Of a DNA stretch of 5,413 bases, positions 1-5,412 are shown one piece after another. The number at the start of each line of letters is the position of its first letter. Position 1 is the first letter of the stretch. The DNA is from an uncultured Lachnospiraceae bacterium (lineage in GTDB: Bacteria; Bacillota; Clostridia; Lachnospirales; Lachnospiraceae), in assembly GCA_905236365.1 (NCBI GenBank), contig CAJOPP010000317.1:1-5413 (forward strand), read 5' to 3'. The notes below the pieces were generated by a model. It did no database searches. It saw nothing but the letters and a program-made list of their open reading frames with translations, and was not told the origin of the DNA. The position numbers and the translations under genes are program-made.

Positions 1-47
1 AAGTGAACACCTGCTTCCAATAATTGCTTCATTGAAATAACGCTCAT
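1..47 (-). CDS. rpsB: 30S ribosomal protein S2, N-terminal fragment (partial at window edge)
   Basis: Only the first 15 codons and two bases of the next are inside the window. They read MSVISMKQLLEAGVH, which matches the very conserved N-terminus of bacterial ribosomal protein S2 (typically M-S-V-I-S-M-K-Q-L-L-E-A-G-V-H-F-G-H). S2 is a small-subunit protein that joins late in 30S assembly and is needed for mRNA binding. The start is fixed by a perfect AGGAGG six bases upstream. The gene has its own sigma-A-type promoter and a roughly 110-nt leader, so it is probably the first gene of a separate rpsB-tsf unit; tsf is expected downstream from family knowledge but is not visible. The identification rests on a short stretch, but the stretch is highly characteristic. 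Confidence 0.93.
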   Translation of the reverse strand, partial: MSVISMKQLLEAGVH

Positions 48-159
48 AATATACCTCCTGGTTTTTCTTCCAGTGACTTCTGCTGCCCGAAAACAGACCA
101 AGGACTCCCTATAAATCTGCACCATTTCAGGAATTCATCACTGTGATTTATTTTCAACG
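48..159 (-). promoter_or_regulatory. rpsB 5' leader with possible alternative stems
   Basis: This is the predicted untranslated leader between the inferred transcription start near 159 and the rpsB ATG. Two possible pairings are visible. CAGTGA (143-138) is exactly complementary to TCACTG (76-71), which would close a domain of about 60 nt. CTGG (73-70) can pair with CCAG (61-58) across an eight-base A-rich loop next to the Shine-Dalgarno. The two pairings share bases 71-73 and so exclude each other. Inside the large loop, GCAGA and TCTGT could form a further short stem. Autoregulatory leaders are known for ribosomal protein operons, including rpsB in gamma-proteobacteria, where S2 represses its own mRNA. 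I cannot assign this leader to a named RNA family, and the stems are short. Confidence 0.4.
54..59 (-). promoter_or_regulatory. Ribosome binding site of rpsB
   Basis: A perfect AGGAGG is separated from the rpsB ATG by six bases (TATATT). Its first two bases also belong to a CCAG that could pair with CTGG just upstream (70-73), so access to this site may depend on the fold of the leader. Confidence 0.9.
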
Positions 160-165
160 AAAGCT

Positions 166-194
166 ATTATAGCATAGGAATCGCACGATAACAA
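166..194 (-). promoter_or_regulatory. Sigma-A-type promoter driving rpsB
   Basis: On the minus strand there is a -35 element TTGTTA (194-189; consensus TTGACA), a spacer of exactly 17 bases, and a perfect -10 TATAAT (171-166) preceded by TG one base away (extended -10). The DNA upstream (about 199-240) is almost pure A/T and could act as an UP element. Transcription would start near 159. A promoter this close to consensus fits constitutive, growth-rate-scaled expression of a ribosomal protein gene. It also lets rpsB be expressed independently of the motility operon upstream. Confidence 0.85.
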
Positions 195-216
195 GCTGTT
201 TTTTTAATTTTATAAT

Positions 217-239
217 AAAAAATCATAACAATAATTATG
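217..239 (-). terminator. Weak terminator-like hairpin after the flagellar operon
   Basis: On the minus strand CATAAT, loop TATT, GTTATG can form a six-pair stem (one G-C pair and one T-G wobble), followed after one base by six T residues. The form is that of an intrinsic terminator, but the stem is very A/T-rich and would be weak. It is the best candidate between the stop codon at 308 and the rpsB promoter. Its T run lies in the A/T-rich segment upstream of the rpsB -35, so this may simply be promoter-upstream sequence. I saw no GC-rich stem with a T-tail here. Confidence 0.25.
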
Positions 240-240
240 T

Positions 241-307
241 TTCAGCCTTTTAGCTAATAATAAACAGCCGAGATCCGACCATCCACTGAGTGCCAGCAAT
301 ACAGCCA
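241..307. other. Non-coding stretch between the flagellar operon and the rpsB promoter region
   Basis: This lies downstream of the last flagellar-operon stop codon and upstream of the A/T-rich rpsB promoter region. I see no ORF here with a ribosome binding site. A short minus-strand hairpin AGCT-AAAA-GGCT (about 251-262, with one G-T pair) is possible but unremarkable. GGCTG occurs three times on the minus strand, without obvious symmetry. Confidence 0.5.
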
Positions 308-1021
308 TTAATTCGTTCTTTTTCCGGTAGAGGAAATCTTTTTTGCGATTTCTTCAAAACTCATTCCTGGCTGTAACTCATAAGTACCCGCCCGGATACG
401 ATTCGCATATCGGTTTTCAATCAGATATGCATCTAATTCTGCAGCATTTTCAATCAAGCCTTCCTTTTGCAAATTCTTACAAACTGTCAAAGAAGACGAG
501 CCCCCCCTAATCGTAAAGGAAACAACTTTTTCAACTTCTTCCTCCGTTGTTATTTGCTGTTCAGTCGGGATTTCTTCCATTGTTGTAATTTGTTGTTCAA
601 TTTGGACTTCTTCGTCTGTTGTAATTTGCTGCCCGGTTGTGGCCTTCTGTTTTTTTTCTTCTGTAGTCACTTCCGAGGTTATTGACTCCTTGCTGTTTTG
701 TTTTTCTGAAATCTTCTCCTCTTCAGATACACTCTTTTCCTCCGTTTTTACTGTAATTTTTTCAGAAGCATTCTTCTCACTGGAATTATCCTCTATTGTA
801 TCCGTAGATAACAATTCATCAGACTCAGAAGAATTCTCGCCCGCTGTCAACAACTCTTTAACCGGATCTTTTTTTTCGACCATCCCAAGTGCTTTTGCTT
901 TTTGAATAATCTCCTCATCTGTCAAATTCACAGACGGATCCTGCCTATAGGCAATAAAAAAGATGATTGAGGCAAACAACATCCCAATCCCCAAGCCTCG
1001 TAAAAAATACTTAAACTTCAT
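308..1021 (-). CDS. Membrane-anchored protein with a truncated YceG/MltG-like module
   Basis: The 237-residue protein starts at the ATG at 1021, which has AAGGAG six bases upstream; an in-frame ATG at 1045 lies inside the preceding gene and lacks a comparable site. Residues 8-24 form one hydrophobic segment after a basic N-terminus, an uncleaved anchor with the rest outside. Residues 32-50 (TDEEIIQKAKALGMVEKK) look helical. Residues 60-165 are a Glu/Lys/Ser/Thr-rich, probably disordered linker ending in three 12-residue repeats. Residues 167-230 resemble the small LysM-like subdomain of YceG/MltG endolytic transglycosylases: a FTI..GSSS strand, a KNLQKEGLIENAAELDAYL helix, and the hallmark IRAGTYELQPGMSFEEI. 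Full MltG is about 330-380 residues and continues into a catalytic domain with an essential Glu. That domain is absent, so this is probably a peptidoglycan-binding or regulatory protein, not an enzyme. It starts one base after the previous stop codon (TGA-C-ATG), so translational coupling is likely. Confidence 0.8.
   Translation of the reverse strand: MKFKYFLRGLGIGMLFASIIFFIAYRQDPSVNLTDEEIIQKAKALGMVEKKDPVKELLTAGENSSESDELLSTDTIEDNSSEKNASEKITVKTEEKSVSEEEKISEKQNSKESITSEVTTEEKKQKATTGQQITTDEEVQIEQQITTMEEIPTEQQITTEEEVEKVVSFTIRGGSSSLTVCKNLQKEGLIENAAELDAYLIENRYANRIRAGTYELQPGMSFEEIAKKISSTGKRTN
524..631 (-). repeat. Three 36-bp tandem coding repeats (12 residues each)
   Basis: Within the linker of the YceG/MltG-like protein, residues 131-166 read QQITTDEEVQIE, QQITTMEEIPTE, QQITTEEEVEKV. 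The DNA units run 631-596, 595-560 and 559-524, with exact 36-base periodicity of the QQITT core (GTTGTAATTTGCTG-like on the plus strand). The last unit has diverged at its end. This is a minisatellite-like array that can expand or contract in frame, lengthening or shortening the extracellular linker before the YceG-like module. Confidence 0.85.
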
Positions 1022-1022
1022 G

Positions 1023-1772
1023 TCATTCTCCTTGGTATAAATCAACTACCAGCTTTACCTCTCCTACACCAAGACCAAGCTGCTTTGCTATTTCAATAAT
1101 ACTGTCGCCATTCTGATACATCTCTAAAATTAGATTATTGGAATTATCGCTATCCTCTGACTCCTGTTTGCTTTCCTCAGAAGAAATATCCTCCACTTTT
1201 ATTTCCAGCTGTTCTTCCTGTTCCTTCTTTATTTCCAAATTTTTATCTTTGATATTCTGATTTAAAAGATCAGAATCCTCCTTAATAACCGATTTTTCCG
1301 CAGAGCCACTTTTCTTGATTTGATCGGACTGCTGTTCCATCTTCAGATTTAACTTATCGTTTATTTCCATCACATTGAGTTTTGTTTCATCAACCATTTT
1401 TACAGTATTCATGATTTCTTTCTGTTTGTCATCTAACATGCCATACAGGAACATAACTTCTTTGTGATTCTTTTCAATTTCATCGCAGACGGCAACCGCA
1501 TAATCTCCTAACGCCATCATCTTTTCATTTGCCATATTCGCTAAGGAATCGTTAGTTTCATATAATATATCCTTCGCCTGTTTTGCAATTACATCTTCAA
1601 TCTTCCGTTTAATAATACTCTGCTCCCGTTCTGAAAACTCATAATCCTCATTCACAGTAAGCAAATCAATATTAAAGCTGTTTTCCTTTTTTATCAATTT
1701 CTCTGAAACGAGAAAACTTGCTATAATTAAAACAACTCCTAATATACTCATTATCACTATTGAACCTGTCAT
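1023..1772 (-). CDS. DUF6115-like membrane-anchored coiled-coil protein with C-terminal HTH-like segment
   Basis: The 249-residue protein starts at the ATG at 1772, with AGGAG six bases upstream. Residues 4-23 are a single N-terminal transmembrane segment. Residues 45-145 are long, charged and helical (likely coiled coil), including a MLDDKQKEIMNTVKMVDETKLNV stretch. Residues 146-210 are acidic, Ser/Lys/Glu-rich and probably disordered. Residues 213-246 (NNLILEMYQNGDSIIEIAK, then QLGLGVGEVKLVVDLY) resemble a sigma region 4-type helix-turn-helix. This layout fits the DUF6115 family of Clostridia, by recollection of its C-terminal signature. Membrane tethering argues against a classical transcription factor, so the HTH-like fold may bind a protein. 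It lies between the sigD/fapA genes and rpsB, where B. subtilis has swrB, a membrane-anchored activator of flagellar basal body assembly. A flagellar accessory role is inferred from this position only. Confidence 0.75.
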   Translation of the reverse strand: MTGSIVIMSILGVVLIIASFLVSEKLIKKENSFNIDLLTVNEDYEFSEREQSIIKRKIEDVIAKQAKDILYETNDSLANMANEKMMALGDYAVAVCDEIEKNHKEVMFLYGMLDDKQKEIMNTVKMVDETKLNVMEINDKLNLKMEQQSDQIKKSGSAEKSVIKEDSDLLNQNIKDKNLEIKKEQEEQLEIKVEDISSEESKQESEDSDNSNNLILEMYQNGDSIIEIAKQLGLGVGEVKLVVDLYQGE

Positions 1773-1787
1773 GTCATACTCCTGTTC

Positions 1788-2123
1788 CTATATCTGAATG
1801 TTCACTCTAGGTTCTTTATCTTTAATTGTTGCCGGAACCTTACTTGAGTTTTCATCCTCTTCTGCAATATTTTGTTTTTTTCTACGCTGTTTTCTGGGGT
1901 TTTGATAAGTTCCATTTCCTTCTTCTTTTGCATCATATTGATATTCTGCAAACTCATTGGCATCTTTTTTTATTACCGTCTCGCTATTATGTTTCACTTC
2001 CTTTGCTACTTCATTTGCAGCAAAAGAATTGTCATTCACAACTCTTTGATTTTCATGATGCTGGGTATTTCCCACAGATTCGGTTCGTGGAAGTAACATT
2101 TGCATTTCAATCGGGCGTATCAT
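1788..2123 (-). CDS. Small charged protein of unknown function in the flagellar operon
   Basis: The 111-residue protein starts at the ATG at 2123, preceded at six bases by GGAGG (2130-2134). I do not recognise a named family. There is no signal peptide or membrane helix. The N-terminus, MIRPIEMQMLLPRTESVG, is the most motif-like part and looks like a short conserved binding segment; small proteins with similar RP-I-(E/D)-M-Q starts occur, as I recall, at this position in clostridial flagellar operons. The rest is hydrophilic and probably disordered, with a basic cluster RKQRRKK at residues 77-83 followed by an acidic EEDEN at 88-92. It ends 15 bases before the DUF6115-like start and follows fapA by 45 bases, so it is almost certainly co-transcribed. 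It may be an adaptor or chaperone-like partner of a flagellar component; this is a guess from context. Confidence 0.75.
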   Translation of the reverse strand: MIRPIEMQMLLPRTESVGNTQHHENQRVVNDNSFAANEVAKEVKHNSETVIKKDANEFAEYQYDAKEEGNGTYQNPRKQRRKKQNIAEEDENSSKVPATIKDKEPRVNIQI

Positions 2124-2168
2124 AAAGCACCTCCATATTTTTTTATATAATAACCATTTTCATATCAT

Positions 2169-3770
2169 TTAAATTGGCACCGATACAATGTCGGCTCCTT
2201 CCAAACGGAACTGGCACCTGCTAAGCACTTCCTTTACAGGATAAATCCTATTTGAAATATAGATACTTACCCCCGGATAGATGGTGTTCTGTAATATCAC
2301 TTTTCCACCACGATGATTTTCAATTTCCTCTTTTATTTGAATGTATTCAGCTGATTCTTTTTCAAGCTTTTCTCCTAACTCTTTCATTCTGTCACCAGCC
2401 TGTTTCGCTTGTGCGATTTGATTTGGTAGTAGCTTCAAACCTCCTGCTAATTTCTTTTTAAGATTTTCTAAAACCTGTTGTTGTTCTAACATTTCTTCCT
2501 GTTCTTCTTTGATCATCAAACTAAGTTCTCTGTAGCGATCCATCACTTCCGGTTCCACTCCGACTTTTAATGCAGTTGCAGTATTCATCTTATTGCCAAT
2601 AACACTAGCTTCAATTCGCATACCGGCAGATATAGTTCCTCCAATCAAAAATCCCTTTCTGCCACTGACAATTACCGTCTCCACTGCTACCAGCTCTGAA
2701 TGCAGAGCTGAACCCGTATTAATAGTATTTCCTGCTTTCGCCGTACAACTCTCCAAAAACTTAGTCACAATATCCTGACCAGCTTCCAGATACGCTTTAC
2801 CCATACCCTGTACGCCTCGTTTCAGGACAATATTGCCACCTGCAATCAATGTTGCACCTTCTGCAACACCATTTACTTCAATATCACCAGTAGCCTCAAT
2901 TCGGAATCCGGAACGAACATTGCCAGCCACAACCACATTCCCGTCATAGCGAATATCCCCGGTAGAAGTATCCACATCAGCCGGAACAACATAGGTATTA
3001 GAAACAAACACCGTATCTCCTTCCAGCTTAACATCTCCATCTACTTCAGAATATATTTTCAATTTGTCCTCTGACAAACAAATATTTTTTCCATATTTCA
3101 GAACTCTTTTTTTCACTTTCGGAGGGTTTACCACATTTCCATAAATATCCATACCTGCTTCCCCCGGGGAATCTGGTATCAACTCTGCTAACAAATCACC
3201 TTTTTTCACGCTGGTAAACATATTGAGCTCGTGAAAATCTACGCTTCCATCCTCTAATAGTTTTGGCTTTGCAGTTGGATTTGTCTCAAAGTTATAAACA
3301 ATTTGAGCATCAGTTCCACGAACAATCGCCTTTCCTTTGGCAATCGGAATATCTCTGCAAAATTGTCTTCCTGCAATATAGGCTTGTATAATTTTAGTAG
3401 AAATACCATATTTAATCTTTCTGCCTGACAGCTCATTCATAATCTCCTTTTCGTTCATAAAATGCCCTTTTTTTGACGGAGGAAAGAATCGTATGACCGC
3501 CATCATTTTATCTTGAGAAATCCTTATTTCTGCTTTCTCATCAACTTCTGGGATTATCGTTGGTGAGACAAAAATATCACATTCTTCTTTTGCTACAGAA
3601 ATCGCCCGATTCAACTCCGGCAAATCATAATCATGAATCCCGCAGCTTTCCAAATAATCTGCAAACTCCTGCACGTTTATTTTTTTACCATTTTCTTTTT
3701 CAGGAAAAAGATGCGCATACACACCATTTTCCCGAATATCTAACTGAAAAAAACCATTTATATATTTCAT
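2169..3770 (-). CDS. fapA: Flagellar assembly protein A (DUF342/FapA family)
   Basis: The 533-residue protein starts at the ATG at 3770, with AGGAG five bases upstream, and is of normal length for the family. Residues 1-135 form a mixed alpha/beta N-terminal domain. Residues 140-230 include the family-typical KGDLLAELIPDSPGEAGMDI and YGNVV segments. Residues 235-400 show regularly spaced Gly/Val-rich short strands (DGDVKLEGDT, GDIRYDGNVVVAGNV, GDIEVNGVAEGATLIAGGNI, VSGRKGFLIGGTI), the signature of the DUF342 right-handed beta-helix. Residues 408-487 are a Glu/Lys/Gln-rich coiled coil, and 488-533 return to beta structure. FapA was studied in Vibrio vulnificus, where it links flagellation to glucose status through EIIA-Glc. 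In Clostridia and Bacilli DUF342 proteins often lie next to sigD, but the molecular role is not settled. It is probably cytoplasmic: no signal peptide or membrane segment is visible. It follows fliA by 28 bases. Confidence 0.9.
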   Translation of the reverse strand: MKYINGFFQLDIRENGVYAHLFPEKENGKKINVQEFADYLESCGIHDYDLPELNRAISVAKEECDIFVSPTIIPEVDEKAEIRISQDKMMAVIRFFPPSKKGHFMNEKEIMNELSGRKIKYGISTKIIQAYIAGRQFCRDIPIAKGKAIVRGTDAQIVYNFETNPTAKPKLLEDGSVDFHELNMFTSVKKGDLLAELIPDSPGEAGMDIYGNVVNPPKVKKRVLKYGKNICLSEDKLKIYSEVDGDVKLEGDTVFVSNTYVVPADVDTSTGDIRYDGNVVVAGNVRSGFRIEATGDIEVNGVAEGATLIAGGNIVLKRGVQGMGKAYLEAGQDIVTKFLESCTAKAGNTINTGSALHSELVAVETVIVSGRKGFLIGGTISAGMRIEASVIGNKMNTATALKVGVEPEVMDRYRELSLMIKEEQEEMLEQQQVLENLKKKLAGGLKLLPNQIAQAKQAGDRMKELGEKLEKESAEYIQIKEEIENHRGGKVILQNTIYPGVSIYISNRIYPVKEVLSRCQFRLEGADIVSVPI

Positions 3771-3798
3771 AAATACTCCTTCCCGAAAATGCCATGCA

Positions 3799-4563
3799 TT
3801 AGCCCATCAACAATTCAAAATATTTTCCTAAATACTTCTTCATTTTTTCCAAAGCTTTAGAATGAAGTTGCGATATTCTAGATTCTGATACTTCTAGTAC
3901 CATTGCAACTTCTTTTAAAGTCAAATCTTCATAATAATAAAGCAATATCACCTTTTTCTCTTTTTCTGTCAAAATATCCAATGCTTCCGCCAGCATTTTT
4001 TTCATTTCTTCCCGATCAATTGCTTGTTCTGGTTCCAGATAAGCTGTATTGCGAAATTCCTTTACACCACCTTCGGAACCCTGCTCCATAAATTCATCCA
4101 AAGAGGCAATATTAGAAATATTCGTCAATCCCTCCCAACTCCTATATTCATCAAGCGAGATTCCCAATGCATCCGCAATATCCTGATCCTTTAAATTAGT
4201 TCCTTTTTCTTTTTCCAAATTGACAATCACATTTTCAATTTGTTTTTGTTTCTGCCTGACTGATCTTGGAATCCAATCCATTTTCCGAATCTGATCTAAT
4301 ATAGCACCTCGAATCCGCAGACTTGCATAGGTTTCAAACTTGATTCCTTTCCCATAGTCAAACTTGTCAATCGCATCAATTAATCCAAAAACACCATAAC
4401 CAACCAAATCATCATATTCCACAGTGTAACCAAGATACATATTCAGACGACCAGCAACAAGTTTCACTAGAGGTACATATTCTACAATAATTTGTTCGCG
4501 CAGTTTTTCTGACTTCGTTTGTATATATTTTTCCCACAACTGATTCTTCTTTGTATCGTCCAT
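3799..4563 (-). CDS. fliA: RNA polymerase sigma factor for flagellar genes (FliA/SigD/WhiG family)
   Basis: From the ATG at 4563 this is a 254-residue sigma-70 family member lacking region 1, normal for FliA/SigD. Region 2 covers about residues 22-100, with VEYDDLVGYGVFGLIDAIDKF (core binding, 2.1-2.2) and FETYASLRIRGAILDQIRK plus DWIPRSVR (2.3-2.4, -10 melting and recognition). Region 3 (about 101-145) contains LKDQDIADALGISLDEY. Region 4 (about 190-246) contains LTEKEKKVILLYYYEDLTLK and the recognition helix EVSESRISQLHSKALEKMKK. These sigmas recognise late flagellar promoters and are usually held by the anti-sigma FlgM, which is not in this window. The start is uncertain: ATGs occur at 4566 and 4563 and a GTG at 4575. 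A GGGGTG-type Shine-Dalgarno fits 4563 best by spacing. All catalytic and DNA-binding regions look intact. The name sigD is used in Bacillus. Confidence 0.95.
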   Translation of the reverse strand: MDDTKKNQLWEKYIQTKSEKLREQIIVEYVPLVKLVAGRLNMYLGYTVEYDDLVGYGVFGLIDAIDKFDYGKGIKFETYASLRIRGAILDQIRKMDWIPRSVRQKQKQIENVIVNLEKEKGTNLKDQDIADALGISLDEYRSWEGLTNISNIASLDEFMEQGSEGGVKEFRNTAYLEPEQAIDREEMKKMLAEALDILTEKEKKVILLYYYEDLTLKEVAMVLEVSESRISQLHSKALEKMKKYLGKYFELLMG

Positions 4564-4567
4564 CATA

Positions 4568-4573
4568 CACCCC
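4568..4573 (-). promoter_or_regulatory. Non-canonical ribosome binding site of fliA
   Basis: The sequence is GGGGTG, matching the GAGGTG part of the ideal site with one change. Spacing from the G run to the ATG at 4563 is about six bases, but only about three to the ATG at 4566, so 4563 is preferred. AGAAG further upstream (about 4584-4588) could instead serve a GTG start at 4575. Every other complete gene in the window has a cleaner AGGAG or GGAGG, so fliA may be translated relatively weakly. Confidence 0.5.
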
Positions 4574-4609
4574 ACGTACCATTCTTCTATTCTTTTTCAC
4601 AAGTAATTT

Positions 4610-4873
4610 TCATTCTTCATCAAATGGAATTTGTGTTGCTTCATCTACCTCTTCCTCCGAAGAAGTAACAATCTCTACTTCATCCTTATCATTTGATGTC
4701 AGGGATCGCTGCAAAATTTCCACTATTAAAGTAGCAATTATATAAAAAACTAAAATAACAATTAAAACAATGAATAAAGAAACATTGATATTCTTATGCG
4801 TTTTCATATTGATAATCAACGCTATAAGCCCCGCCAATAAAACAATAAACGCCCGCAAATACCGCAACTTCAT
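4610..4873 (-). CDS. Small two-helix membrane protein of unknown function
   Basis: The 87-residue protein starts at the ATG at 4873, with a perfect AGGAGG seven bases upstream. Residues 7-22 (AFIVLLAGLIALIINM region) and 31-52 (a long Ile/Val/Leu-rich run) are two transmembrane segments joined by a short basic loop (KTHKN). Basic residues at the N-terminus (MKLRYLR) suggest both ends face the cytoplasm. Residues 61-87 are strongly acidic (DKDEVEIV, SSEEEVDEA, PFDEE) and probably unstructured. I do not recognise a named family. The position between cheD and fliA, 40 bases after cheD and about 46 before fliA, points to co-expression with motility genes. It resembles the small, poorly annotated membrane proteins found in flagellar operons of Lachnospiraceae, but this is from memory. 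No enzymatic motif is visible. Confidence 0.75.
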   Translation of the reverse strand: MKLRYLRAFIVLLAGLIALIINMKTHKNINVSLFIVLIVILVFYIIATLIVEILQRSLTSNDKDEVEIVTSSEEEVDEATQIPFDEE

Positions 4874-4913
4874 AAATAAGCCTCCTGATACTTAACTTAT
4901 TATCCACTTACGA

Positions 4914-5402
4914 CTATATAATCTTATCCGGCTTTCCAGTAGAACGAATCAACAAATCTTTTGAAACATTATCAAATACAATTGTTCGTCCGTAATTGGC
5001 ACCTGTATCTTCTGCAACAATCCGAATTTTGTAGAACGACAACACACTCTTCACCGCTTTTATATTGCGTTCACCGACACTCCCCAAATCAGAAGAATTA
5101 CCCGTAAATTGAAACATTGATGCTCCACCTGCAATTTTGGCAGATAACGAACTTCTTTTTACCCCTTTACTCTCAAGTGCAAGAATCAAATCCTCAATAC
5201 CCGTATCTGCAAATTTTGCCCGATTCGCATTATTCTTGATTTCTTTACTAGAAGGCAACATAATATGAACCAGCCCGCAATAATCATCATATGCATTATA
5301 TAAAACAATCCCAATACAGGAACCTAAGCCAATCGTAGTAATCTTGTCAGGTTTTTTGCAAAGCTTCATATCTGCAATTCCAACCTTAATGATTTCTTCC
5401 AT
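4914..5402 (-). CDS. cheD: Chemoreceptor glutamine deamidase CheD
   Basis: The 162-residue protein has the usual length and motifs of CheD, which deamidates selected glutamines in methyl-accepting chemotaxis proteins and, in Firmicutes, also binds CheC and raises its CheY-P phosphatase activity. The catalytic triad is visible: Cys29 in TTIGLGSCIG, His46 in CGLVHIMLP, and Thr23, each offset by two from Thr21, Cys27 and His44 of the Thermotoga maritima enzyme. Other family blocks are AKIAGGASMF (88-97), SVGERNI (108-114) and EDTGANYGRT (131-140). The protein is cytoplasmic. The ATG at 5402 has AGGTG (5408-5412) upstream, close to the window edge. The last three window bases read TAG on this strand and could be the stop of the preceding gene, commonly cheC, but the frame cannot be seen. 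It is likely co-transcribed with the genes that follow. Confidence 0.96.
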   Translation of the reverse strand: MEEIIKVGIADMKLCKKPDKITTIGLGSCIGIVLYNAYDDYCGLVHIMLPSSKEIKNNANRAKFADTGIEDLILALESKGVKRSSLSAKIAGGASMFQFTGNSSDLGSVGERNIKAVKSVLSFYKIRIVAEDTGANYGRTIVFDNVSKDLLIRSTGKPDKII

Positions 5403-5407
5403 ATAAA

Positions 5408-5412
5408 CACCT
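5408..5412 (-). promoter_or_regulatory. Ribosome binding site of cheD
   Basis: AGGTG lies five bases before the cheD ATG (seven from its AGG core). The site may extend beyond the window edge, so its full strength cannot be judged. Confidence 0.6.

Noticed and set aside
137..147. ATCACTGTGAT palindrome as a repressor operator
   Set aside because: The 11-base symmetry is short and lies downstream of the promoter. Part of it is better explained as one arm of the possible leader stem, and no regulator can be named.
524..631. Tandem repeats as a CRISPR array
   Set aside because: The units are directly adjacent, in frame with a protein, and have no unique spacers.
467..905. Plus-strand open frames of 72 and 88 residues opposite the YceG/MltG-like gene
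   Set aside because: They are Phe/Leu/Ser-rich mirror translations of the Glu/Lys/Ser-rich linker on the minus strand and have no convincing ribosome binding site or domain.
1023..1136. Reading the HTH-like C-terminus as a DNA-binding transcription factor
   Set aside because: The protein has an N-terminal membrane anchor and a long acidic linker, so a classical regulator role is not supported by sequence alone.
1826..2125. Plus-strand open frames of 99 and 74 residues opposite the 111-residue gene
   Set aside because: Their hydrophobic, aromatic composition is the antisense image of a Lys/Glu/Asn-rich gene. The minus-strand gene has a good Shine-Dalgarno and fits the operon spacing.
2252..3772. 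Short open frames on both strands within fapA
   Set aside because: They overlap a full-length, well-supported DUF342 gene in other frames and carry no recognisable domain.
3903..4745. Short open frames overlapping fliA and the small membrane protein gene (62, 62 and 64 residues)
   Set aside because: They are shadows. The fliA frame contains intact sigma regions 2, 3 and 4.
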